A stretch of DNA of 64,000 nt from Petrosia ficiformis (Eukaryota; Porifera; Demospongiae; Haplosclerida; Petrosiidae). Below are positions 20,730 through 32,569 of the stretch, piece after piece. Made by a program: the position numbers and the translations under genes. Position 1 is the stretch's first letter; each line of letters starts with the position of its first letter. The notes under the pieces are model-generated. The model was not told the origin of the DNA. It ran no database searches and saw nothing but the letters and a program-made list of their open reading frames with translations. The stretch is from the NCBI GenBank assembly GCA_947044365.1, contig OX345645.1, forward strand, positions 6,205,741 through 6,269,740, written 5' to 3'.

Positions 20730-23700
20730 CTATAAATATAACATTATATCATGACTCCTTATTAAGAACCATGCAATTCTACTGTAATGTGATTGTAGTC
20801 AGCTCAGATACTACCACAGTCTGGCGTAGCCACACCCTTCGCATGGAGGAGGAAGGGTCTGGTATCTTACCGTCAAGAGTTTTGTACTGTCGTTTCCAGT
20901 AATCTTGCAACGGCGCTCTCAAACCGGAGATGACGTAACCTAAAGCAAACACCACATGATCAGAGTAAATTGATTGGCTAAATGTTATACTACCACGCCC
21001 ATTCCCGGTCCCGCTTTGACATTTTTTGTTGCAAGATTGATGCAAATGACAGTACCGCTGCAAAATTTCTGCAGTAGCAGGAAGTGACGTTTCTATAGGT
21101 GTGAGATCACACAATTATGGCAGATGAACGAGCTGAGCAGCTCCACCCAAGGTTGCTATAATTACATTCCATTATATATTGTTGATACCAGACCCTTCCT
21201 CCTCCATACGAAGGGTGTGGCTACGCCAGACTAATACTACCAGGGGTGTGGAAACAATGAGCCGACTACCGGACATTTTGGCCCGTTTTTACAACTCTAG
21301 TCCTGCTCCCCATATACTTTGTATACAGTTTAGTTTCAATTTACCGGATATTCAACTAGATTTATCGGACAATGTCATGCATGACTGGTTGTTTCCACAC
21401 CACTGGCTACTACGTAAATTACAATAAAATTTTATTTTATCAAAACACTTCTATTGTAATACAAAATGATTCAGCTGTGAAACCCAATACAAAATTGTGA
21501 AATTGCAAAAAAAAATTAATGATTGTGAATATATAATTATATGTGCAGCAAAATTCAAATTCCTATACATAATCATGATTGGTACAAGAAAAAGGTGTTC
21601 TTGATTTTGAAGTTAAGTGGTTTCAAGTAACTGGAAAGAATAATGAATATAACAGTAATTATAGTAGAAATAATCATAATTTACATTATTCATAATTGGC
21701 ATTTCAAACCTTGCTATATACATAAGAATGTGATATATATAATACTCATTTTGTATGATGCATTAAGAATTTTAATGCAATGGATGGGAGGGTTCAATGT
21801 AGCCTATGGTCTTATTCTGAGTATCAAAAATATTATCAAGTCTTATGAATAACATTATGTGGTTGACTACACTGCAAGACCATTAAGCACTATGCATGGT
21901 ATTATTCTTGTACCTCTTCTTCAATTGAATTCTATTGTTAAATACAATCAAACACAAATAGTTTAATCAAGTTGGGGTTTTGGGATATAGTAGTCTTGTA
22001 CAGTATCGACCTTGATTATACTAGTGTTGTACTTGTAATTTTTTGTCAATACTAAATATTAGCAACTAGAATTATATTTACTAGTATAGGTACAATACTA
22101 GTATTTGTGTATCTGGGTATTCATTGGCTCATGTGCAGGAACCAAACACGTGAAATTGAAATCACAATAAAATGGCAGTTTATAAGTGTCTTGGTTAGTT
22201 ATAGTTATCTACCAATTGATGTATAACTAGATATAATAATGCATGCATACATACGTTCTTCTGTACAGAGATAACGAGCATTATAACAACTGATCGCACA
22301 AGTTTCATAAGCATAGAATGGACATACTCCCGCACCTGTTGGATAAAAAAGAGACCAAATCAATATAATTACAAGACAAATTACATGAATCAAGGGTCTT
22401 GTTAAGGAACCAAATTTGAGCTTGTGGGCATGGCAACCGTAGCTGGCAGTGTTCTGCCAACAACCACCACCTCTCAGATAATACGAGACAGAATTAACAG
22501 CACTAACAACAATGCAAGTTGGAATCCAACCACCATTCTAAACATCCTGGGCAGAACACTGCATTGCGATGGAAATTTGCACTTTATGGCTGATCGAGGA
22601 GGGTACTCTTTGGGGACAGTGGACTGTTGTCATTTAATGACCTGAATCAACTGATAAAAAAAAAGTAACTACATCCAGCTAATGTATAAATGATTTAGGA
22701 ACAAGATTTGAGGTTGTGGGGAGTAACAAGCATTAGGATGTGAACAGTATGACTGAAGCAATGGCAAAAACAGCCAAGCTTGCATTTAGTATGGGACATT
22801 TGTTCATGAAATAACTTGCTTACTAGCAACTGCTCACCATTACACCAGTTTGTACAGCAAGTTGTTGGTATCCAGGAAATGATATATGTAAGCACAATTA
22901 TTTTAAGGGAAGTGTCAGTTTCCAAAGTTTATATATACACATTGTCTAAATTGTAGGTAGGTAGGGGAGGGCTGCAAGCATTCTTTCTCCAAACATATAT
23001 AAATGTATTACGTTACTTGCCATAGTTTTCCACACAATAACAAATATCTGAAGCACATGTTTCTTCACTAAGAGCACACAGACTATCACAAATGGTGAAG
23101 TTTCCATCGGTGATACGGCAGAATTTATAAAGTGGCTCTACACCAACGACTTTAAAAAATTCAACTAGAAATTCAGAGATCACCTGAGCAGTTTCATTAA
23201 ACACATCAAGTATATCTTCAATATCTAGTAGAAGTATAATTATAATTGTATACATAATACATGTGTAATGAAATGAATTGGCAACGTTGCTGGCTGGCTT
23301 TTGATATAAAGATTATACTGAAAATGCTGTTTATTAATTACATTCGTGCTAATAAAGTCTGTTCATATTCACGATGTCCTCATAATTATGATGTGATGAC
23401 TTTATATGTAATATAGTGTATAGGTTAATGTCACATGGTTAATACATGATTATACTGTAACTCAATAATGAAACAATGGATTGAAATTTGACAAACAAAA
23501 AAGAACGGGAAGGATAAGTATATGAAAATGGTACAGGTAAAAAGATTGTTGGTCATTTCAAACTAAAGTTATGAGCATTTTTCTGAGGACAAGGTGAATG
23601 TGAATAACCTTTTAGTTCTTTAGCAAGTAAAGGAGTATCATTTCATAATAATTATATTATATATTACATATAATGATTTATTTAACTCACGAGTTGTGTT

Positions 23701-26700
23701 GATGGTAGGAAATTCAACTACATAAAAGAAATTATAATCATCAATATTAATAAATAAGATTATATTATTATTAATATGATGACAAGCTCACCAGTTGTGT
23801 TAGGAGTTGGAACTGCAAGAAAGATAATAAACAGAGATGATTGACATTGATAATAAACAAATCAAAATGAATGCACTAAAGTGCAGAACCCTCGCTAGCT
23901 ACTGCTAAACAGCATGGCTTTAGAACAACTTTGCCTAAGTAACATTGCAACAGCCAGGAACACACCATTCATATCAACACCATAATTTGCATATTCATGT
24001 ATACTGACTTCTTATCAGTAGTACATGAATATGCAAATTATGGGGATAGCATGGCCATCAGATCTCTTGAGAACTAGTGAATTTCTGGACAAAACTTCAC
24101 AAATAGCTGTATAAACACTCGTTAGGACAATAGACAAACCTCAAGAAACAAAGCTTCAAAGAGACAAAAGTTAGTGGTTCAGTGTTTTCTGCTGACATCA
24201 GCAAAAACGAAGAAATTTCAAGATGGCGACAGATGGACGAGAGTTTACACAGCTGTTTCTCTGCAACAAGATGAGTTCAGAACAAATCCTTTAAATGTCG
24301 GCATTATGGATATATAGCGTCTTCAACCATGTGTCAACAAATTAGTATCATCAGGTATTTGCAAAGATTACGTGGTAACACACAGACAGACAGACAGACA
24401 CACACACAAACCAACTACTATAACCCTCCGCCTAAGCAGCTTGGGTTAATGAGTTGGTAAATAATAATTTTGTGAAACACTAAAATATTCCATTTTGCAC
24501 AAAAAAAGAATAATAATAACTAAATTTGGTGTCTACATGAAGCAATAGTTCCTCTACCAGGATACCAGGTTTAGCGGGTATTGTTTAGAAAATGGGTTAT
24601 CAATGAGTGTTTTACCAAATTATTGTGTCCACTGTAACAAATATATATAATAATAATAATAATTATAACTCACAAGTTATGTTGATTGGTTCAGTAGGTA
24701 CTGTAGGAAAAATAATAAACAGAGATGATTGATAAACAAGATTATTAAGTGAAAATCAGTTGGAAAATAATTATAATCTTTCATTTAATCGCACGTAGCT
24801 TGCATTTAGTTGGTATTCTTTAGAAAATGCTAGAATAACAAGTGCTTTGCTAAAATGACTGATTTTCATATCCACCCTCAAAAATATATAATATAATATT
24901 AATTATAACTTACTAGTTATGTTGATTGGTTCAGTAGGAACTATAAGGAAGAATAATATGATCATAAATCAATCAATAATGGATTTGGTAAATAATAATT
25001 ATGTGCAACTCATTCTCCAACCATTTTGCAGAGGATACTGACTAAAATATATAATATAATAATTATAACTCACAAGTTATGTTGATGTCAGGAACTACAG
25101 AGAAAAAAATTGTTATAATCATCACCCATTGAGAATCAATAAATGTGAAAGTGAACACAACAGCCAATTGGCTATTAATAAGGTTTCAATCACTCATAGC
25201 TCAGCCATTTTGCATTTAGTTGGCATCCTTTATTTACAAAATGCTAGAATAATGAGTGTTTCGCTAAAATGAGTGTCCACTCTCACAAATATATAATGAT
25301 AATTAGGGCTTGGAAAAATATTTGAAGGTTCACACATGTTTTTATCAATGTTGCTCTTGCCTATATTGGCTTCAAAAAGCCTCCAAAACTGGATTATTGC
25401 TTTATAATATAGAGTACTACTCTTGTTTCTGTTGCTGGATCTAACATTGCTGGATCAAGAAACTAGCAACACGGGCTCAACTATACTGGAACACACTCAT
25501 ATTACTAAACACACATTGAGTGTACTTTTAAAGTGGGCATGGCAGATAGTTTCAAAGGGAGAATTTAGCTTCGAAGGCACAGCATTGTGACAGCAAACTA
25601 ATGAAGGTTCTAACTATTGAAACTTTTCCCAAGCCCTAGTAATAATTAAGGTAAGTAACTCACAAGTTATGTTGATGTCAGGAACTACAGAGAAAAAAAT
25701 TGTTATAATCATCATTCATTGAGAATCAATAAATGTGAAAGTGAACACAACAGCCTTTTGGCTATTAATAAGGTTTCAATCACTCATTGCTTAGCCATTT
25801 TGCATTTAGTTGGCATCCTTTATTTAGAAATGCTAGAATAATGAGTGTTTCGCTAAAATGAGTGTCCACTCTCAAATATATATAATAATAATTAGGGCTT
25901 GGAAAAATATTTGAAGGTCCGCACATGTTTTTATCAATGTTGCTCTTGCCTTCATTGGCTATAAAAAGCCTCCCAAACTGGATTATTGCTTTATAACTAG
26001 TACTACTCTTGTTTCTGTGGCTGGATTTAACATTGCTGGATCAAGTAACTAGCAACGCAGCCTCGAACACACTCATACTACTAAACACACATTGAGTGTA
26101 CCTGTGCAAACATTAAAGTAGGCATGGCAGATAGTTTCAAAGGGAGAATTTAACTTTGAATGCACGGCAAACAAATGAAGGTTCTAACTTTAGAAACTTT
26201 TCCCAAGCCCTAGTAATAACTAAGGTAAGTAACTCACAAGTTATGTTGATGTCAGGAACTACAGAGAAAAAAAATTGTTATAATCATCACTCAATGAGAA
26301 CCAATAAATGTGAAAGTGAACACAACAGCCATTTGGTTATTTAAATTTGCACAAAAAAGCTAACTAATTTTGATGTCTTTGTTTAGAAAATGGGTTATCA
26401 ATGAGTGTTTTACCAAATGACTGATTATTGTGTCTACTGTAACAAAGATATATAATAATAATAATTATTATAACTCACAAGTTATGTTGAGGTCAGGAAC
26501 TACAGAGAAAAAAATTGTTATAATCATCATTCATTGAGAATCAATAATTGTGAAAGTGAACACAACAGCCTTTTGGCTATTAATAAGGTTTCAATCACTC
26601 ATTGCTTAGCCATTTTGCATTTAGTTGGCATCCTTTATTTAGAAATGCTAGAATAATGAGTGTTTCGCTAAAATGAGTGTCCACTCTCAAATATATATAA

Positions 26701-29582
26701 TAATAATTAGGGCTTGGAAAAATATTTGAAGGTTCGCACATGTTTTTATCAATGCTGCTCTTGCCTTCATTGGCTTCAAAAAGCCTCCAAAACTGCTTTG
26801 TAACTAGTACTACTCTTGTTTTTGTGGCTGGATTTGCATTGTTGGATTGAGAAACTAGCAACATGGCCTTAACTATACTGGAACACACTTGTATTACTAC
26901 TAAACACACGTTTCGAATTTTAACTGTGCAAACATTAAATTGGGCATGGCAACAAAGCTTCAAAGGGAGAATTTAGCTTTGAATGCACAACAAACGAATA
27001 GAGGTTCTAACCTTCGAAACTTTTCCCAAGCCCTAGTAATATTTAAGGTAATTAACTCACTAGTTATGTTGACGTCAGGTATCTCAGGAACTACAGAGAA
27101 AAAAATTGTTATAATCATCACTCATTGAGAATCAATAAATGTGAAAGTGAACACAACAGCCATTTGGTTATTTAAATTTGCACAAAAAGCTAACTACATT
27201 TGATGTCTACATGGAGCAATAGTCACTATACCAGGATACCAGATTTAGTGGGTATTGTTTAGAAAATGTGTTTTACCAAATGACTAATTATTGTGTCCAC
27301 TGTAACAAATATATATAATAATAATAATTATAACTCACAAGTTATGTTGACTTCAGGAACTACAGGAAAAAATAATAAACAGAGGTGATTGACATTGATA
27401 AATAAACAAGATTATCAAGGAAGTGAAAATCAGCTGAATCTTGTAATTGTGAAACTCTCGCATTTAATCGCTCGTAGCTCAGCCATTTTGCATTTAATTG
27501 GCATCCTTTAGAAAATGCTACAGTTACGAGTGTTTTGCTGAAATGACTGATTTTCATATCCATCCTCGCAAATATATAATATTATTATTACAACTCACTA
27601 GTTATATTGAATACATCGACGCTGATGTTGAATTCACTAGTTGTGTTGATGATGATTTCAGGGATTTCAGGAACTATAGTAAAGAAATTATAATAATTAA
27701 CAATATATTATATGCGACTTAAGTGAGCTATGTTTTACAACACATACACACATTAATAAGTACTAATTAATTAACAATTTCTAATTGAATGATCTTCGTT
27801 TGGTGATTTATGCTAATAAAAAGCTTTGCAGATTACCCTACTGTCTATAGATATGTTCTTGAAACTGAAAAAATATATTATATGCTACTTATGAAATAGT
27901 GAACTGTGTTCCACAACACATACACACATTACAATGTTTGATTTTGGTGGCCATTTTCTTTGGGGCAAAAATATTTTTCATGCTCATTTGGCCATCAATG
28001 AACAATACATGAAACACTGGATTATATAAACTTACACATACCATCAGTTTCTTGATTACGTCCCTTGTTATCTGTGAAATATACAAAACATTATAACCAC
28101 AAGCTAGTACAGTAATTAACAAAAATCGCAATTTGCAATTTTTGTAGTGTTATTTAGAGGCAATTAGCTTATTTATTTGCATTGCTAATAACATAGCATT
28201 ACAGTCGGCCATTTTTCAATACATGATCACACTAAAATCAATATTGTGCAATACCCTTCGAGTCAAATTTAAACATCAATGAGATATGAAACGATTTAAA
28301 CTTGCATACCTTTATCATCAAGGAGATCTACCAGTTTTTCATTAGCTGTGGAATGTAGAAAAGATTATTTATAAGTTTGAGCTAATAAGTACTAATTAAA
28401 TAAACACATTTTGCAATTGAATGTTGTATGGAGGTAATTTATATTTTCACTGGTAATGAACAGCTTGCAGATTACACTATTGTCTTAAGTATGGTCTGGA
28501 TATACTATTTGGCTGTGTATGTAACTGATCATGGCAAAGTTATATGCACGTGTGACAAGTTTAGGCTGAATGTAAAAAACATAAGTATAGAACTGTACCC
28601 TTGCATTGATATCGGATTGGATATGAATTATGAAATAGGTGTAAAGGTTGCTATATGACCTATGCTTCATGTATATAATTATAAAACTTACCCTGTTCTA
28701 CAGCTTCGGTGGGAACAGGTTGAGGAGCTAATAAAATTAAAAAACAATATATGAAATCCATGTAATTATTAATCCATCGAAGAATATGCGAAACAGATTA
28801 AATGGCTGCTAATTTTATCCAAATTCCAGGCATCTTTGCCAAAGATAAAAGTACAGGAGACGTAAATACATTCATTGATTAGTATCAATGCTTAGTTAGT
28901 AGTAACATGGTAGTCATTGGATTACAAGACTCAAAACTACCTATAATAGTACATGTGGCCAACTGTTTTACAGTGCTTGCAGATAATGTCAGAGATGATG
29001 CAACTATTGAGGTCTGGATAATACCTATTTTAATACATGCATGACACAAGGATTAACATATCAACTGCCTTAACAAGTATCCACCTTCAGAGATAGTGAA
29101 AAACTGGTTTTCTGCAGCTGTCTAAAAACTATATTTCAATTATAATTTGCATGCATTTTCAGCTTTTGGTGCTCAAAAATAGTTTCAGAGAGCCTGAAAT
29201 ATGACGATATTGATTCCTACAACTATTATCATAAACCAGGCATAGAAATTCCATTGCATTATATATTAGATTAAAAGTGCTACAGTAATCTTCGATATTA
29301 TTGTAATGCAAGTCGACTCCACATACAGGCGAAAGTGAATTAATTACAACACACTATACAATCAACTTACCAGCTTCGCAGGTACAAGAATCGTAAGAGC
29401 ACCTCATGTTCAAGCGTATACAATCCGTATAGCATTGGTCAAAATCGCAAAATATCGCTAAAGAAAGACAACAGTAAATAAATATACTATAACACATACT
29501 CAATTTTACTTGGATGTGCTGCTGCACTTTCGTATGTAACGAAGACACACAACACTGCAACTATCAGCTTAGCAATCATCAT
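20665..29582 (-). CDS. Gene C: 19-exon secreted, probably GPI- or membrane-anchored sequon-repeat Cys-rich protein
   Basis: Exons, right to left: 29582-29510, 29457-29371, 28727-28692, 28345-28310, 28071-28042, 27673-27599, 27359-27339, 27090-27061, 26499-26479, 26258-26238, 25684-25664, 25094-25074, 24940-24914, 24700-24674, 23812-23792, 23717-23691, 23224-23021, 22335-22255 and 20729-20665. The lengths sum to 924 nt, 307 residues plus stop, in one unbroken frame. Domains in order: signal peptide (1-22), six-Cys module (~26-52), Pro/acidic spacers (~54-87), sequon stalk (~88-190), C-alpha (~192-258), C-beta (~259-285) and hydrophobic tail. It is the only fully intact member on the minus strand. 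The donor after the C-alpha exon is GC (GCAAGT) instead of GT. The function is unknown; the architecture suggests a cell-surface glycoprotein. Confidence 0.62.
20818..21232. mobile_element. Foldback MITE with ~45-bp terminal inverted repeats
   Basis: AGTCTGGCGTAGCCACACCC at the left and GGGTGTGGCTACGCCAGACT at the right, each running on through a GGAGGAAGGGTCTGGTA block. ATACTACCA flanks both sides (20808-20816 and 21234-21242), a likely target duplication. It lies in the last intron of gene C and is absent from the same intron at 5819-6945. Confidence 0.85.
21245..21402. mobile_element. MITE with GGTGTGGAAACA ends
   Basis: Ends GGTGTGGAAACA and TGTTTCCACACC. A diverged copy occurs at 54031-54185. 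It sits right beside the foldback element. Confidence 0.7.
22255..22335 (-). CDS. Gene C C-beta exon, four cysteines
   Basis: 81-nt phase 1-1 exon with spacing C-x7-C-x3-C-x6-C, encoding CPFYAYETCAISCYNARYLC. Intact. The donor is GTATGT preceded by C, where the other copies have G. Confidence 0.6.
22447..22561. mobile_element. Short TIR element in intron of gene C
   Basis: Near-identical copy of 11784-11898, carried along in the segmental duplication. Confidence 0.55.
23021..23224 (-). CDS. Gene C C-alpha exon: helix plus six-Cys domain
   Basis: 204 nt, differing from the gene B exon at very few positions (for example EETC against EEIC). The donor is GGCAAGT where gene B has GGTAAGT, so this intron would be of the GC-AG class. 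Six cysteines spaced C-x9-C-x3-C-x6-C-x4-C-x-C. Confidence 0.65.
23691..27673 (-). CDS. Gene C sequon micro-exon array (11 exons, 13 sequons)
   Basis: Order of transcription: 27673-27599 (75 nt, three sequons NTT, NIS, NIT), then PEVNIT, PEIPDVNIT, PDLNIT, PDINIT three times, PTEPINIT twice, PTPNTT and EFPTINTT. All are phase 1-1. Compared with gene B it has one 589-bp unit fewer in the middle, but additional exons PDLNIT and PEIPDVNIT, so the two paralogues encode stalks of different composition. Confidence 0.65.
23869..24448. mobile_element. CTCGCC-family element inserted in gene C intron
   Basis: The flanks CAAATCAAAATGA and GTTGGTAAATAAT are contiguous in gene B near 13190-13205 (…ATGAATTGGTAAAT), so the ~580 bases between them are an insertion made after the B/C duplication. 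Contains ACAGACAGACAGACAGACAC and the ends GTGCAGAACCCTCGC and AACCCTCCGCC. ATGA at both edges may be the target duplication. Confidence 0.75.
23980..24043. repeat. Strong hairpin inside the inserted element
   Basis: CCATAATTTGCATATTCATG and CATGAATATGCAAATTATGG form a near-perfect stem of over 25 base pairs with a tiny loop. Confidence 0.75.
25305..25637. mobile_element. MITE (AGGGCTTGG family) in gene C array
   Basis: Counterpart of the copies at 14058 and 14647. Confidence 0.7.
25894..26211. mobile_element. MITE (AGGGCTTGG family) in gene C array, copy 2
   Basis: Counterpart of 15236-15553. Confidence 0.7.
26709..27034. mobile_element. MITE (AGGGCTTGG family) in gene C array, copy 3
   Basis: The most diverged copy of the series. 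The neighbouring unit at 26238-26479 lacks the MITE. Confidence 0.7.
28042..28727 (-). CDS. Gene C acidic and proline spacer exons
   Basis: Three phase 1-1 exons: 28727-28692 (PQPVPTEAVEQ), 28345-28310 (NEKLVDLLDDK) and 28071-28042 (NKGRNQETD). Gene A and B counterparts are 4468-4448, 1129-1088 / 17597-17556 and 523-494 / 16378-16349. Gene B lacks the first one. Confidence 0.55.
29371..29582 (-). CDS. Gene C first exons: signal peptide and six-Cys module
   Basis: Exon 29582-29510 (MMIAKLIVAVLCVFVTYES then AAAHP), a 52-nt intron, and exon 29457-29371 with cysteines in C-x4-C-x3-C-x6-C-x4-C-x-C spacing. Two adjacent ATGs are possible starts (29582 or 29579); the second matches the paralogues. 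Without splicing the frame is wrong, so the mini-intron is needed. Confidence 0.6.
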
Positions 29583-29599
29583 GACTTCTTGCAACAGAC

Positions 29600-30390
29600 A
29601 GAGTTAAGAGACCAGAATGTGATCAGAAGGTAATAATAAGGTTTTGCAACTTGCGCAAGTTAATTTAAGTGCGCTAAACTTTCCGCCCACTCTTAATTAG
29701 ATGGTTCACCGCAAACAGCTAACAACAAGTGCAATGACTGTTGTGTGTGGATGGACTCCTTATTAATAAATGACATTCTTGACTTAATGCACCAAGTAGG
29801 CGAAGTAATTTTACCATCATCAGCCAATACTTCCAATTACATGCATACTGAAAGGTTAATACATCATAAAGCAACATTCTCAATGTGAATTTTGCTGCGG
29901 TAGACATGTCATTTAGATAATATATATATATATATATAAATTATATATATATGACATCTCTGCTGTAGCAACTAAATACACTGAGATTAACTATGTATAA
30001 TTATATACATATAAGACTTCAGCTCATCATGATCACTTGCAATTGAAATGTATGGATAGCTATTTATTTTCAGTCCATCACTATAATATTATAGAGTGTG
30101 CTTAGACTGGCAGTGTGCACAGAGCAGTCATGTGATTGTTGCAATAATGAGTGCAACTACATGAGTACACTTTTACAGCTGCTCAATTGAAGAACCTCCT
30201 TCAGTTTACACTAAGCAGTCCAAACCCTCCTTGTATACAACCAGCTGTGATATAACCACAACCACAGTTGTGTAGCCATAGCAACCAAAATTTGCAAAGG
30301 GGAGAGGTGCTAAAAGTTTATGATTTCCTCAAACCGACTCCAGTAAAGTGGTTCACAAAGGCCTTGCAATGTGCCCCAATATCTAATTAC
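29600..30390. other. Upstream region of gene C
   Basis: Diverged relative of the A/B upstream regions (CTCAATTGAAGAACCTCCTT near 30183), but without the TATATAAAC motif and without the TATAAATAG pair. An AT microsatellite lies around 29920-29950. No gene seen. Confidence 0.4.
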
Positions 30391-30653
30391 CAGGGCTGGA
30401 ATGGTTAACTGATTAATTGAAGATTCTTCTGATTAAGTCTGTGATATCAATTATGCTAATTGTTCCAAAAGACATATTTTTCAAGCACGCAACCCCAAAT
30501 AATGTCCAATATGAAAGTGACAAGAAGCGATCTTTTATTTATCAAACGAGAGGAGTTTCCTACATTAATTGAGTTAAATAGCCTTATTCATTATTAATCG
30601 ATTTAAAGTTAGTGATAATCGATTTCCAGAACCTCAGCCAATTCCAATCCCTA
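30391..30653. mobile_element. MITE (AGGGCTGG family), copy 1
   Basis: Shares internal GTCTGTGATATC and AGTGATAATCGATTTC with the copies at 31307 and 32003. Confidence 0.65.
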
Positions 30654-30845
30654 ATATTTCCAGATAGCTCTTATACAGTATAATAGTAATTATGGATAGT
30701 ATATTATTAATCATAATCTCTTCCAATTTTTCAAAAGTCAAGATATATAACTTAATGATAAATACAATTAAACATTTAATTAAGAGTGGAATGTTAAGTT
30801 CTCAGTTCTATATACCTAAAAGACATGAATTGATAATAATAACAG

Positions 30846-30883
<38 letters not shown>

Positions 30884-30884
30884 T
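30846..30884. repeat. (AAT)n microsatellite
   Basis: Uninterrupted AAT copies. A similar tract lies at about 32494-32536. Confidence 0.85.
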
Positions 30885-31306
30885 ATACTAGTGTTGTTTT
30901 AGTTAACTATAACTAAACTATAACTAAAGTTGTCATTATTGTCAAACCAAAACAACACTAATATACATATGTGAAAATGTGTCCTACACATAATTATGTG
31001 TTATACATCATCTAATCCATATAGTCTTATGCAGTATGTTGGTATTGTCAGGGTTATGTGTGTGTGGATATATTTCTTCTCACTCAAGCATGAATAAAAC
31101 TATGTATTCTATACAAGTAAAGGCTAATCCCTCTGGTCATTCTTCTTTAATCAGCCTGCCCAGTAGGAAGGTGTTAATTGCTTTCATGGATACAAAGTTG
31201 ACACAAGCTAAGTAGTAAAAGGTTTAACTGTGGTCAGCCTGTTTTACAGGTTATTTCATAATGGATAGTATTGAAATTAAAATTTTAGTGAGAACTAATA
31301 AATACT

Positions 31307-31600
31307 AGGGCTGGGAGGATTAATCAATCCATACATGTATTGAAAATTCTTCTGATTATCGATTAAGAGTCTGTGATATCGATTATGCTAATTATTCCAG
31401 AAGACATACTTTTCAAGCATGTGATGGCAAATAATGTACAATATGGAAGTGATGGGAAGCCTTTCTGATCATTAAATGGGAGGAGTTTCCTGTATTAATT
31501 GAATTAATTGGCCTAATTACTTCCGCTGATTTTAATTGATTATCAATCGACTTGAAGTTAGTGATAATCGATTTCAGAATCTCAGCCGATTCCCAGCCCT
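31307..31600. mobile_element. MITE (AGGGCTGG family), copy 2 with clear target duplication
   Basis: Ends AGGGCTGGG and CCCAGCCCT. AATAAATACT flanks both sides (31297-31306 and 31601-31610). Confidence 0.8.
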
Positions 31601-32002
31601 AATAAATACTAAATTCTATGAGTAAAGCAAAGTGATTTCAGCCACCAGTGCTCTCACCACTGAGTTACGACAACCGGACATATACATTTCACCTTTCTCT
31701 TTCAGCCTTATTCCTAGAATTTAGCAATATTTTACAAGTAAATGTAAGAGAAGAAATAGCTTGTAACAAACAATTCTGACAGGAATAGATATTATTATAC
31801 TATAATATAATTATGTATATAATATTGTATTCATACAATGTCTTATAAGAATGTAAGTCTATATTCATGGCCCTGGTATCTATCTATTTATCTATATATT
31901 AATGTATCTATTGATGTACTATATCTATTTATCTATTATTTATGAAGTTATATACAATGTATCTTCCAACTCAACCTCTCCCCCCCCCAATAAATAATTA
32001 CT

Positions 32003-32291
32003 AGGGCTGCGATGAGTAACCGATTAATCAATCGATACTGACATTCTCAATTACAAGTCAGTGATATTGATTATGCTAATCATTCCAAGAGACATATTTT
32101 TCAAGCATGCAACAGCAAATAATGTCCAATGCGGAAGTGACAGGAAGCGGCCTTTTATGTCTATCAAATGAGGGGAGTTTCCCACTTAATTGATAGACAT
32201 AATTTACTTAATTGGCCTATTGATTTCAATCGATTATCAATCAATTTGAAGTTAGTGATAATTGATTTCCAGAACCTCAAACAATTCCTGA
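32003..32291. mobile_element. MITE (AGGGCTGG family), copy 3, right end decayed
   Basis: Left end AGGGCTGCGA is intact. The right side lacks a clean CCAGCCCT end. Confidence 0.6.
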
Positions 32292-32493
32292 TAGCTCTCT
32301 TTCTATTATATACTGCCAGTACAGAGTTTAGATCATAATTATAATAGTAATGGATAGTAATCATAATCTCTTCCCATTTTTCATTATTACAAAGTCATAA
32401 TTAGAATATAACTTAATGATTAATACACGAAAAGAATGCAATTAATATTTAATTAAGAGTTAAGTTCTCTAAAGTTCTATATACCTGATATTG

Positions 32494-32537
<44 letters not shown>

Positions 32538-32569
32538 TGGGACTAGCTCACACTCAGTATTATGTACAT

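Noticed and set aside
21179..21427. 82-codon plus-strand frame
   Set aside because: Runs through the right arm of the foldback MITE and the neighbouring GGTGTGGAAACA element.
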